Below, piece by piece: positions 16,407-24,528 of a stretch of DNA of 64,000 nt; position 1 is the stretch's first letter; each line of letters begins with the position of its first letter. Below the pieces are notes generated by a model. The model saw nothing but the letters and a program-made list of their open reading frames with translations, searched no databases and had not been told where the DNA came from. The position numbers were made by a program, and so were the translations under genes. Origin of the DNA: Pseudomonas monsensis (GTDB taxonomy: Bacteria; Pseudomonadota; Gammaproteobacteria; Pseudomonadales; Pseudomonadaceae); assembly GCF_014268495.2 (NCBI RefSeq), contig NZ_CP077087.1, forward strand, positions 4,607,001 to 4,671,000, read 5' to 3'.

Positions 16407-16793
16407 ATGTCGATCGGTGAATCCGGCCCGACTGCGGGCACCGCCTCCTCCACGCGGCGTCTGGGCGCCGCTGTCCTTGGTTTGCTGCACAGCCATGTCG
16501 AATTGTTCGGCATCGAGCTGCAGGAGCAGAAATCCCGTACCGTCAGCCTGCTGTTGTTTGCGGGTCTGGCGCTGGTGTTTGCGCTGCTGTTGCTGGTCGG
16601 CCTGTCAGCCCTGGTGTTGATCCTGCTCTGGGACACCTACCGGCTGGCCGGGATTATCGGCCTGTGCGTGTTCTACACCCTGGCGGCAATCTTCTGCGGG
16701 CTGCGCCTCAAGGCAGCGATCTTCGATGAATCCTCACCCTTCCACGGTACGCTGGAAGAGCTGGCCAACGACCGGGAGCGCCTCTTGCCATGA
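16407..16793 (+). CDS. yqjE: YqjE-family (phage holin superfamily 3.6) membrane protein
   Basis: 128 residues with two long hydrophobic stretches (SLLLFAGLALVFALLLLVGLSALVLILLW and AGIIGLCVFYTLAAIFCGL) flanked by charged ends; the start MSIGESGPTAG follows the upstream stop by two bases. The helical ELFGIELQEQKSR segment just before the first membrane helix is the YqjE hallmark. The 'holin' family name does not imply a phage origin here. Probably works with the neighbouring DUF883 protein at the inner membrane. The exact role is unknown. Confidence 0.85.
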   Translation: MSIGESGPTAGTASSTRRLGAAVLGLLHSHVELFGIELQEQKSRTVSLLLFAGLALVFALLLLVGLSALVLILLWDTYRLAGIIGLCVFYTLAAIFCGLRLKAAIFDESSPFHGTLEELANDRERLLP

Positions 16794-17128
16794 GCCTGCC
16801 TGAACTGCCTCACAACAGCTCGCGCCGGGAAATGCGCAAGGCGCTGATTCGCCTGCGCATGGAAATGCATCGCCAGGAAATCCGCCACGAAGCCGGACAG
16901 GTCCTGCAACCGTTGCAGCGCGTGCGCGGCATGACGCAAAACCTGCACGACGGCTTCGGCATCAAACACGCGCCGTTATGGGGCGTAGCCGCTGTCACTC
17001 TGCTGGGCTTCATTACCGGCAAAGGCGCGAAAAGCGGTGGTATCAGCGGCCTGACGCGGTTGATCCGACTCGGGACCAGCCTCGGACCACTGATCAAACT
17101 GGTCATGCAAAGCTCGGCCAAGCGTTAA
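16790..17128 (+). CDS. YqjK-like small protein
   Basis: 112 residues, overlapping the previous gene by ATGA, so translationally coupled. It begins with a very basic helix (SSRREMRKALIRLRMEMHRQEIRHEAG) and has a central hydrophobic stretch (APLWGVAAVTLLGFITGKGA) that may be a membrane helix. Position and charge pattern match YqjK of the E. coli yqjDEK operon, although sequence identity cannot be judged by eye. Function unknown. Confidence 0.75.
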   Translation: MSLPELPHNSSRREMRKALIRLRMEMHRQEIRHEAGQVLQPLQRVRGMTQNLHDGFGIKHAPLWGVAAVTLLGFITGKGAKSGGISGLTRLIRLGTSLGPLIKLVMQSSAKR

Positions 17129-17254
17129 ACCGACACATCTGGCTGCATTCTTGCAATATCACCGGGATGAACCTCTTTTATCGAGAGGTTCGATCCCTGC
17201 ACGCCTACCCGGTCGACAGGGTTCAATCAGAACAAGAACGACTAAGGAGGCCCC

Positions 17255-18418
17255 GTGATCGACGGGCAACCGCTCGCCTGCTTTCAGCCTTTCATCGACA
17301 CCGCCACCGGCCGTATAGCAGGCGTCGAAGCACTGGGTCGTCTGCGCCAGAATGACGGTCAACTGACCTCGGTCGGGCCGCTGTTCGCCGATCCGCGTAC
17401 GCCGGCAGTCGCCCTGCGGCGTCTCGACCGGCAAATCCGCGACAACGCTCTGAGCCGTTTGCACCAAGCACCGGCGGACTGGTTTCTCAGCCTGAACATG
17501 TCGCCGCGCTGGATCAGTCGCCTGCGCCCCGATCAAGCCTTGCCCAGCCTCAAGCAACTGGCGCGTCACGGTGTCGATGCGCAGCGCATTGTGTTCGAGA
17601 TCACCGAGTTGGGTGGCAACAGTCAGCGTTTGGCCGAAGTGGTCGCCCGCTACCGCGAGGCCGGGGCGAGAATCGCCATTGATGACTTTGGTGCCGGCTA
17701 CTCGCAACTCGATCGCGTGCTCGCGCTACAGCCGGACATCCTCAAACTCGACATGCGCCTGTTCCAGGCCGCCGCACGAGGCGGGCCGAGCAGTGACGTG
17801 GTCAAGGCGCTGGCACAGATGGCCGAGAAGACGGGTTGCTGGATCATCGCCGAAGGCGTCGAGACTGAAGCCCAACTGAATTTCGCCCTCGAGTGCGGCT
17901 CACGTTATGTGCAGGGTTTTCTGTTCGCGCGGGCGCAGGAAGCCTTTTTTGCTACCGACGCGTTTGTGCCGCGCTTCGCCGAGTTGCGCCAGCGTTATGT
18001 CCAACAGAAACTCGCTGAGCGCGGGCGCTTGATGCGGATGCGCCAGCAACTGGCGGAATTGATGGCGATCCTGCAGGGCTGGGCGCAGGCCCATGCACCT
18101 CTCAGCGCCCTGCCCCATCTGGAGGCGTTTCCCTGGCTGCTGCGGTTTTACCAATGCGACCGGCACGGTACGCAGCTGACTCCGAACCTGGAGTGGCGGC
18201 ACCATGGCTGGGTCGCCGACAACCGGTACCTGGGGCATAACTGGTCATGGCGACCCTACTTCTATCATTTGCTGGCCGAGGGCTGGGAGGAACGTCGCCT
18301 GACCCTGTCCAGCACCTACCGCGATGCCACCAGCAATCAGTACTGCCTGACGGCCGGGCAGTTTTTCGATAACGGCGAGCGGCTGCTGTTGATCGATATT
18401 GATGCGGTGGGGCTGTAG
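17255..18418 (+). CDS. EAL-domain c-di-GMP phosphodiesterase with YkuI-like C-terminal sensory domain
   Basis: 387 residues. Residues 5-245 form an EAL domain with key residues intact: GVEALGR (Glu25-Ala-Leu), SLNMSPRW, FEITE, IDDFGAGYS, LKLDM, AEGVE and QGFLFA, so hydrolysis of c-di-GMP to pGpG is likely. The C-terminal 150 residues (WSWRPYFYHLLAEGWEERRLTLSSTYRDATSNQYCLTAG) look like the PAS/Cache-like domain that follows EAL in Bacillus YkuI. There is no membrane helix, so sensing is cytoplasmic. A GTG start sits behind a strong AAGGAGG site. Monocistronic. Confidence 0.88.
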   Translation: MIDGQPLACFQPFIDTATGRIAGVEALGRLRQNDGQLTSVGPLFADPRTPAVALRRLDRQIRDNALSRLHQAPADWFLSLNMSPRWISRLRPDQALPSLKQLARHGVDAQRIVFEITELGGNSQRLAEVVARYREAGARIAIDDFGAGYSQLDRVLALQPDILKLDMRLFQAAARGGPSSDVVKALAQMAEKTGCWIIAEGVETEAQLNFALECGSRYVQGFLFARAQEAFFATDAFVPRFAELRQRYVQQKLAERGRLMRMRQQLAELMAILQGWAQAHAPLSALPHLEAFPWLLRFYQCDRHGTQLTPNLEWRHHGWVADNRYLGHNWSWRPYFYHLLAEGWEERRLTLSSTYRDATSNQYCLTAGQFFDNGERLLLIDIDAVGL

Positions 18419-18487
18419 TTCCGCTTGCAGGTGGCAGCATGAACCGGGAAGCTAGGGCAACAGTCACTTTAACGGAGAGAACCAGCC

Positions 18488-19816
18488 TTGGATTGGCAAA
18501 CCCTGCTCAACCGCGAACGCCTCGGAAAACCGCTGCACAGCCCGCAAGAACTGGGCCGCAGCCCTTTTCACAAAGACCATGACCGCATCATTTTCTCCGG
18601 TGCCTTTCGCCGCCTCGGGCGCAAGACCCAAGTGCACCCTGTGTCGAGCAACGACCATATCCACACACGCCTGACCCATTCACTGGAAGTCAGTTGCGTG
18701 GGCCGTTCGCTGGGCATGCGCGTTGGCGAAACCCTGCGCAATGCCCTGCCCGAATGGTGCGATCCCAGCGATCTGGGAATGGTCGTGCAATCGGCCTGCC
18801 TGGCCCACGACATTGGCAATCCGCCCTTCGGCCACTCCGGGGAAGATGCCATTCGCCACTGGTTCCAGCAGGCCGCCGGGCGCGGCTGGCTCGATGGCAT
18901 GAACGAGGCAGAACGTGCTGACTTCCTCAATTTCGAAGGCAATGCCCAAGGCTTCCGGGTGCTCACGCAGCTTGAGTACCATCAGTTTGACGGCGGTACG
19001 CGACTGACCTACGCCACCCTCGGCACGTATTTGAAGTACCCGTGGACCGCGCGTCACGCCGACTCCCTCGGCTACAAGAAGCACAAGTTCGGCTGCTATC
19101 AGAGCGAGTTGCCGTTACTCGAGCAGATTGCCCACAAGCTCGGCCTGCCTCAACTGGAAGACCAGCGCTGGGCGCGGCATCCATTGGTGTACCTGATGGA
19201 AGCCGCCGACGATATCTGCTACGCGCTGATTGACCTCGAAGATGGTCTGGAGATGGACCTGCTCGATTACAGCGAAGTCGAATCGCTGCTGCTGGGGCTG
19301 GTCGGTGACGACCTGCCGGAAACCTACCGGCAACTCGGTCCGCAGGATTCGCGCCGACGCAAACTGGCGATTCTGCGCGGCAAGGCCATCGAACATTTGA
19401 CCAATGCTGCGGCCCGGGCCTTCGTCGAGCAGCAGGATGCCCTGCTCGACGGCACGCTGCACGGCGATCTGGTTGAGCACATGCACGGACCGGCCAAGCG
19501 CTGCGTGTTGAACGCCAAGGACATCGCCCGCAAGAAGATCTTCCAGGACAAACGCAAGACCCTGCACGAAATCGGCGCCTATACGACGCTGGAAATCCTG
19601 CTGAATGCCTTCTGCGGGGCTGCCCTGGAGCAACACAATGGCCGTACGCCTTCCTTCAAGAGCCGGCGCATCCTCGACTTGCTGGGCAACAATGCGCCGG
19701 ACCCACACGGTTCGTTGCACACCTCGTTTCTGCGCATGATCGATTTTATCGCCGGTATGACCGACAGCTACGCCAGCGACATGGCCATGGAAATGACCGG
19801 GCGCTCCAGTCATTGA
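18488..19816 (+). CDS. dgt: Deoxyguanosinetriphosphate triphosphohydrolase (dGTPase)
   Basis: 442 residues. An HD-superfamily hydrolase with HTRLTHSLEVSCVGRSLG near the start and the metal site AHDIGNPPFGHSGEDA; the length and order match the Dgt type-2/3 family. It splits dGTP (and possibly other dNTPs) into deoxynucleoside and triphosphate, controlling dNTP pools. The likely start is TTG 18488, about 10 bases after GGAGAG; no better ATG exists before the conserved N-terminus. Monocistronic, followed by a strong dyad at 19824-19856. Confidence 0.92.
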   Translation: MDWQTLLNRERLGKPLHSPQELGRSPFHKDHDRIIFSGAFRRLGRKTQVHPVSSNDHIHTRLTHSLEVSCVGRSLGMRVGETLRNALPEWCDPSDLGMVVQSACLAHDIGNPPFGHSGEDAIRHWFQQAAGRGWLDGMNEAERADFLNFEGNAQGFRVLTQLEYHQFDGGTRLTYATLGTYLKYPWTARHADSLGYKKHKFGCYQSELPLLEQIAHKLGLPQLEDQRWARHPLVYLMEAADDICYALIDLEDGLEMDLLDYSEVESLLLGLVGDDLPETYRQLGPQDSRRRKLAILRGKAIEHLTNAAARAFVEQQDALLDGTLHGDLVEHMHGPAKRCVLNAKDIARKKIFQDKRKTLHEIGAYTTLEILLNAFCGAALEQHNGRTPSFKSRRILDLLGNNAPDPHGSLHTSFLRMIDFIAGMTDSYASDMAMEMTGRSSH

Positions 19817-19823
19817 TCCTGAC

Positions 19824-19856
19824 GTATTCAGCCGGCGCTCTTGGCCGGTTGAATAC
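19824..19856 (+). terminator. Hairpin after dgt
   Basis: Arms gtattcagccggc and gccggttgaatac pair over 13 positions with one G-T pair; loop 7 bases. The following sequence gggctgtttc has only a short T-run, so termination may be partial. Confidence 0.5.
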
Positions 19857-20203
19857 GGGCTGTTTCATGTACAGCGTTAATGTGGTCAACGCTGTTTCCC
19901 CAAGGCTGCGGTATTTTTATTCACCGCCCAGACATTTACACAAACAAATAATAAACAACTGACACAACACCAACCGCCCCTCTAAAACCATTAATCCGCC
20001 GCATTTGCAAAACATCCATTGCCAACTATAAGCCAATTAAAAAATTGAGCATCCTTACGCCAAACCCGGATTAGTCGTAGTCCCTTTCCTCATTAGTTGT
20101 AGGAATTATCTGATAACGCAAGTGAGTTCATGACAGTTCATGCGAGTGCTCATTCATCTGAGCTAAGGTGCGCCCTTTATTCGTGCTTGTATGGGATTTG
20201 ATT
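19857..20203 (+). promoter_or_regulatory. AT-rich control region before the BvgA-type regulator, with inverted repeat
   Basis: About 350 bases, very AT-rich and without a gene. At 20086-20105 there is an inverted repeat TTCCT-N10-AGGAA inside two related blocks, ttagtcgtagtcc (20071-20083) and ttagttgtagga (20093-20104). Another short direct repeat, agttcatg, occurs twice near 20125-20140. Spaced heptad-like repeats are typical binding sites for BvgA/EvgA-class regulators, so this may be an autoregulatory site; that is inference. Confidence 0.45.
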
Positions 20204-20830
20204 ATGAACTCCGTTTTTATTGTCGACGACCACCCGGTCATCCGTCTCGCCGTTCGAATGCTGCTGGAGCATGAGGGTTACAAGGTCGTCGGTGAAACCG
20301 ATAACGGGGTCGATGCCATGCAGATGGTGCGCGAGTGCATGCCAGACCTGATCATTCTCGACATCAGCATTCCCAAGCTCGACGGCCTTGAGGTATTGGC
20401 CCGATTCAACGCCATGAGTTCGCCATTGAAAACCCTGGTACTCACTGCTCAATGTCCAACGCTGTTCGGCGTTCGCTGCATGCAATCCGGCGCATCAGGT
20501 TATGTGTGTAAACAAGAGGACTTGAGCGAACTGGTCAGTGCAATCAAAGCCGTACTTTCCGGCTACAACTATTTCCCCAGTCAGGCATTGAACCCGGTTC
20601 GCAGCGACGATATTCGTTATGCCGAACTGGAATTATTCAAGTCCGTCAACGATCGCGAATTGATGGTGCTTCAACTCTTTGCACAAGGCCGCACCAATAA
20701 GGAAATCGCCAAGGGCATGTTCTTGAGCAACAAGACCGTCAGCACTTACAAGAAGCGGTTGATGCAAAAGCTCAAAGCCAGATCCCTTGTCGAACTTATC
20801 GAGATGGCCAAACGAAACGCACTCGTGTGA
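20204..20830 (+). CDS. BvgA/EvgA-type LuxR-family response regulator
   Basis: 208 residues: receiver domain (SVFIVDDHPVIRLAVRMLL, phospho-acceptor Asp53 in LIILDISIPK, GYVCKQED) and LuxR helix-turn-helix (VNDRELMVLQLFAQGRTNKEIAKGMFLSNKTVSTYKKRLMQKL). The sequence GASGYVCKQEDLSELVSAIKAVLSGYNYFPS is the form seen in BvgA, EvgA and Pseudomonas RocA-like regulators. It is the partner of the unorthodox kinase encoded immediately after, which overlaps its stop codon. Start chosen at ATG 20204; an upstream frame to 20168 lacks support. Confidence 0.92.
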   Translation: MNSVFIVDDHPVIRLAVRMLLEHEGYKVVGETDNGVDAMQMVRECMPDLIILDISIPKLDGLEVLARFNAMSSPLKTLVLTAQCPTLFGVRCMQSGASGYVCKQEDLSELVSAIKAVLSGYNYFPSQALNPVRSDDIRYAELELFKSVNDRELMVLQLFAQGRTNKEIAKGMFLSNKTVSTYKKRLMQKLKARSLVELIEMAKRNALV

Positions 20831-23800
20831 GACCCCGCATGCCCAGTCGTTTAAAGGACTATTTAGTTGCGTTGAGCGTTGCTCTTTTTTTGAGTACCTA
20901 CGCCCTTGCCATGCCCAACGCGGCACCGGACTATGCCCTGCTCAGCCGGTCTTCAGGCGAGGCGGTGCCGGTCATCTTCGAACAGTCCCAACGCGTGTGG
21001 CTGAGTGCTCGTAAAGAATTGATACTGGGCACCTCTGCACCCGACTATCCGCCTTTTGACATGACTGTCAGCGGCAAGGACTACGAAGGTCTGACGGCCG
21101 ACTACGCCGGACTCCTCAGTCAGGCCACCGGCTTGCCGATCCGTGTCATGCGCTTTGCCTCCCGGGACGCAGCGATACGCGCCCTGGTCGATGGCCAGAT
21201 CGATCTGCTCGGCACCGCGAACGCTTTCGAGGCGGGCAACGCGAACCTCGCGCTGACGGTGCCCTACGCGAGGGATCAGCCGGCGCTGGTCACCCGTGAA
21301 GACGAAACCCGCTCCCTGGCCCAAGGCCTGGCCGGACTGCGCCTGAGCATGGTCTATCACTATCTGCCGTTGCACGAGGTCAAGGCGCTGTACCCCAAAG
21401 CGCTCATCACTTGTTATCCCTCCTACCAGAATGCCATCAATGCGGTTGCCTTCGATCAGGCCGACGTGTTTCTCGGCGACATCGTTTCCACCCAATACAT
21501 GGTCAACAAGGGCTACCTGAATAACGTGCGCATGGCCAATTTCGGCAAGCAGGAAACCCGGGGATTCAGCTTTGCCGTACGGCGCAACAATCCGCAGTTG
21601 CTGTCGATCATCGACACCGTACTCAATGCCGTACCCAGGAGCGAACGCGATAACATCGCCAAGCGCTGGAGTGCCGGCAGTGACCTGTTGCTGACCGACC
21701 AGAAACTGCAACTGACCCAGCGTGAAGAAACCTGGATCAAACAGCACCCCGTGGTGAGTGTGGTGGTGAATGAAGCGCTGGCACCGCTGACGTTCTTCGA
21801 CAGCGGCGGCAATTTACGCGGTATCAGCGCCGACCTGCTCGAACTGATCCGTTTGCGCACAGGCCTGCGCTTCGACATCCGGCGCAGTCGCAACGACGCG
21901 GAAATGATCCGGCAAATAGACAGTCACCAGGCCGATCTGATTGCCGCGTTGTTGCCGTCCGCCGAACGCGAGCAAACCCTGAACTTCAGTCGCCCGTACC
22001 TGGAAAATTCCTATGTCCTGTTGACCCGCAAGAGCGCCGATGGTCCGACAAACCTGAGCCAGCTCAAGGGCAAACAACTGGCGATTGCCCAAGGCAATCC
22101 AATGGTCGAGTACTTGCGCCGGGAGTTTCCTCTCATCCAGTTGATCGAGACGCCGGACACCTTCAGCGCGGTCTCGCTGCTCGCCGAAAAGCATGTCGAT
22201 GGCGCGGTGAACTCACTGGTGATCGCCAACTATTTCATCTCTTCGCGGATCTTTGATCAGGCGCTGCAAATCACCACCACCATCGGCACCAGCCAGGCCG
22301 CGTTCTCATTGGCAACAGCGCGGGACAACACCGAACTGGTCTCGATCATCAACAAGGCGTTGCTGAGCATCGCCCCCGAGGAACTGGGGGTGATCAACGG
22401 TCGCTGGCGCGGCTACTCCACCTCGCAGAATATCTGGCGCAATTATCAGCGCCTGTTTTATCAAGTGATCGGCGCCGCCGGGCTGGTTCTCCTGCTGTTA
22501 CTGGCGTGGAACGCCTACATGCGTCACCAGATCAAGCAACGCCAGGCAGCCGAGCGCGCCCTGAACGATCAGTTCGAGTTCATGCGCTCGCTGGTCAACG
22601 GCACACCGCACCCCATTTACGTTCGCGATCGCGAAGGCCTGCTGCAAAGCTGCAATGACAGCTACCTCGAAGCATTCAACGCCAGGCGCGAAGACGTCAT
22701 CGGCAAAAGCGTGATTGAGGGCTCCCTGAGCAACGCGTTCGAAGCCCAGGCCTTTGAGGCCGATTACCGCCGCGTCGTAGCCGAAGGCACGCCGTTGATA
22801 CTTGACCGTCCCCTGCACATCGGCAACCGCCGCCTGACCATCTATCACTGGATTCTCCCGTATCGTGATTCCAGTGGAGCCGTCAAAGGCGTCATCGGTG
22901 GCTGGATCGACATCAGTGAGCGCCGCCAGCTCTTCGAGGAACTGCGCGCGGCCAAAGAACGCGCCGATGAAGCCAACCGGGCGAAAAGCACGTTCCTGGC
23001 CACCATGAGCCACGAGATCCGCACACCGATGAATGCGGTGATCGGCATGCTCGAACTGACACTCCGACGCATGGATCAACAGCACCCGGACCGAACATCC
23101 ATCGATACCGCCTACCACTCGGCCAAAGACCTGCTCGGTCTGATCGGCGACATTCTCGACATTGCCCGGATCGAATCCGGACGCCTGAGCCTGTGCCCGG
23201 AGCGGGTCAACCTGGTCGAAACCGTGGCGTCCGTCACCCGAATCTTCGACGGTCTTGCACGCCAGAAGAGCCTGGCCCTGCACACGTACTTCAATCCGCC
23301 GGACCTCGCGGTCGACGTGCAACTGGATCCCCTGCGTTTCAAGCAGGTCCTGTCGAATCTGATCAGCAACGCCATCAAATTCACCGAGCAAGGCCAGATC
23401 AGAATCACCCTCGACCTCATGCAAACCGAGGCCCCTGCCCATGCGCTGATGCAACTGACCGTGCAGGACAGCGGCGTCGGCATCAGTGCCGAGGATCAGC
23501 AGCGCTTGTTCGAACCCTTTGCCCAGGCGCCAAACAGCAGTCAGCAGGCCAGAAGTGGCGCCGGCCTCGGTCTGGTGATCAGTCGCAACCTCTGCGAAAT
23601 GATGGGAGGCCATCTGCAATTGAGCAGCCAGCCAGGCATCGGCACGCAGGTCTGCGTTTCTCTGCCCCTGCAAACCCTGCCGGCCCAGGCGAGCCCCCCT
23701 CAACAGGTGCCATCTATCAAGACTGCGCCGACGCCGCTGAACGTCCTCGTGGTGGACGATCACCCCGCCAATCGCCTGTTGATGTGTCAGCAACTGGAGT

Positions 23801-24480
23801 TTCTCGGGCATCGTTTCAGCATTGCCGAGAACGGCAGCATTGGCCTTGAGCAATGGAAGGCTGGCCAGTTCGACCTGGTCATCGTTGACTGCAACATGCC
23901 CTTGATGAACGGCTATGAACTGACTCGCGCCATTCGTCAGCATGAGCTGCTCACGCGCTGCTCGCCCTGCACCGTGCTGGGTTTCACGGCCAATGCGCAG
24001 CCCGAGGAAGTTCAGCGCTGCAAACAGGCCGGCATGGACGACTGCCTGTTCAAACCCTTGAGTCTAAGCGTGCTCGGCCAATGGGTCGATGGCATGACCC
24101 CGAAGGCACAACCGCCGGCCTTCAACCTGCAAAGTCTGAATCTGCTGTGCGGTGGCGACCCGACGCAGGCTCGGCGCCTGCTGGTTGAACTGCTCAAGAG
24201 CAGTCGTCTTGACCGGGAGGAACTGCTCGCGCTGTCGTCCGCCTCCGATCTCGGCGCACTGGCGATCGTCGCCCACAAAATCAAGGGCGCTGCCCGCATC
24301 GCCCAGGCAGCGCGGGTGATCGTCTGTTGCGATGCACTCGAACAGGCCTGCGCGCAGGCATTGTCGAGCGAAGACATCGCCCGCCATTGCGCGGCGACTG
24401 ACCGGGCCATGCTCGAACTCGAACAGGCGTTACGGCAACAACTTGCCCTCGCGGATCGAAGCACGATGAGCCTGCCTTAA
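20827..24480 (+). CDS. BvgS/EvgS-type unorthodox hybrid sensor kinase
   Basis: 1217 residues. A signal peptide is followed by two periplasmic solute-binding Venus-flytrap domains (about 63-290 and 305-530), one membrane helix (about 540-565), a PAS domain (581-690), a HisKA helix with His729 in MSHEIRTPMNAVIGML, HATPase_c (ISNAIKF, DSGVGIS, AGLGLVIS), a receiver domain with Asp1021 in IVDCNMPLMNGYE, and an HPt domain with His1150 in AHKIKGAARIAQA. All four phosphorelay residues are present, so the full His-Asp-His relay to the upstream regulator is possible. A GTG start at 20827 overlaps the regulator stop; ATG 20839 is the alternative. The ligand is unknown. Confidence 0.93.
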   Translation: MRPRMPSRLKDYLVALSVALFLSTYALAMPNAAPDYALLSRSSGEAVPVIFEQSQRVWLSARKELILGTSAPDYPPFDMTVSGKDYEGLTADYAGLLSQATGLPIRVMRFASRDAAIRALVDGQIDLLGTANAFEAGNANLALTVPYARDQPALVTREDETRSLAQGLAGLRLSMVYHYLPLHEVKALYPKALITCYPSYQNAINAVAFDQADVFLGDIVSTQYMVNKGYLNNVRMANFGKQETRGFSFAVRRNNPQLLSIIDTVLNAVPRSERDNIAKRWSAGSDLLLTDQKLQLTQREETWIKQHPVVSVVVNEALAPLTFFDSGGNLRGISADLLELIRLRTGLRFDIRRSRNDAEMIRQIDSHQADLIAALLPSAEREQTLNFSRPYLENSYVLLTRKSADGPTNLSQLKGKQLAIAQGNPMVEYLRREFPLIQLIETPDTFSAVSLLAEKHVDGAVNSLVIANYFISSRIFDQALQITTTIGTSQAAFSLATARDNTELVSIINKALLSIAPEELGVINGRWRGYSTSQNIWRNYQRLFYQVIGAAGLVLLLLLAWNAYMRHQIKQRQAAERALNDQFEFMRSLVNGTPHPIYVRDREGLLQSCNDSYLEAFNARREDVIGKSVIEGSLSNAFEAQAFEADYRRVVAEGTPLILDRPLHIGNRRLTIYHWILPYRDSSGAVKGVIGGWIDISERRQLFEELRAAKERADEANRAKSTFLATMSHEIRTPMNAVIGMLELTLRRMDQQHPDRTSIDTAYHSAKDLLGLIGDILDIARIESGRLSLCPERVNLVETVASVTRIFDGLARQKSLALHTYFNPPDLAVDVQLDPLRFKQVLSNLISNAIKFTEQGQIRITLDLMQTEAPAHALMQLTVQDSGVGISAEDQQRLFEPFAQAPNSSQQARSGAGLGLVISRNLCEMMGGHLQLSSQPGIGTQVCVSLPLQTLPAQASPPQQVPSIKTAPTPLNVLVVDDHPANRLLMCQQLEFLGHRFSIAENGSIGLEQWKAGQFDLVIVDCNMPLMNGYELTRAIRQHELLTRCSPCTVLGFTANAQPEEVQRCKQAGMDDCLFKPLSLSVLGQWVDGMTPKAQPPAFNLQSLNLLCGGDPTQARRLLVELLKSSRLDREELLALSSASDLGALAIVAHKIKGAARIAQAARVIVCCDALEQACAQALSSEDIARHCAATDRAMLELEQALRQQLALADRSTMSLP

Positions 24481-24528
24481 CTATGCTTGAACGCTGAGCA
24501 GTGAGTTAACCATCATGGAGAGCCTGAA

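Noticed and set aside
16407..16793. Holin-superfamily protein as sign of a prophage
   Set aside because: It sits in the conserved yqjD-yqjE-yqjK type operon, and no phage structural, lysis or integrase genes are near.
22498..23943. Antisense open frame of 481 codons inside the BvgS-like gene
   Set aside because: Shadow of a high-GC gene: no domain, skewed composition, and full overlap with a well-supported kinase.
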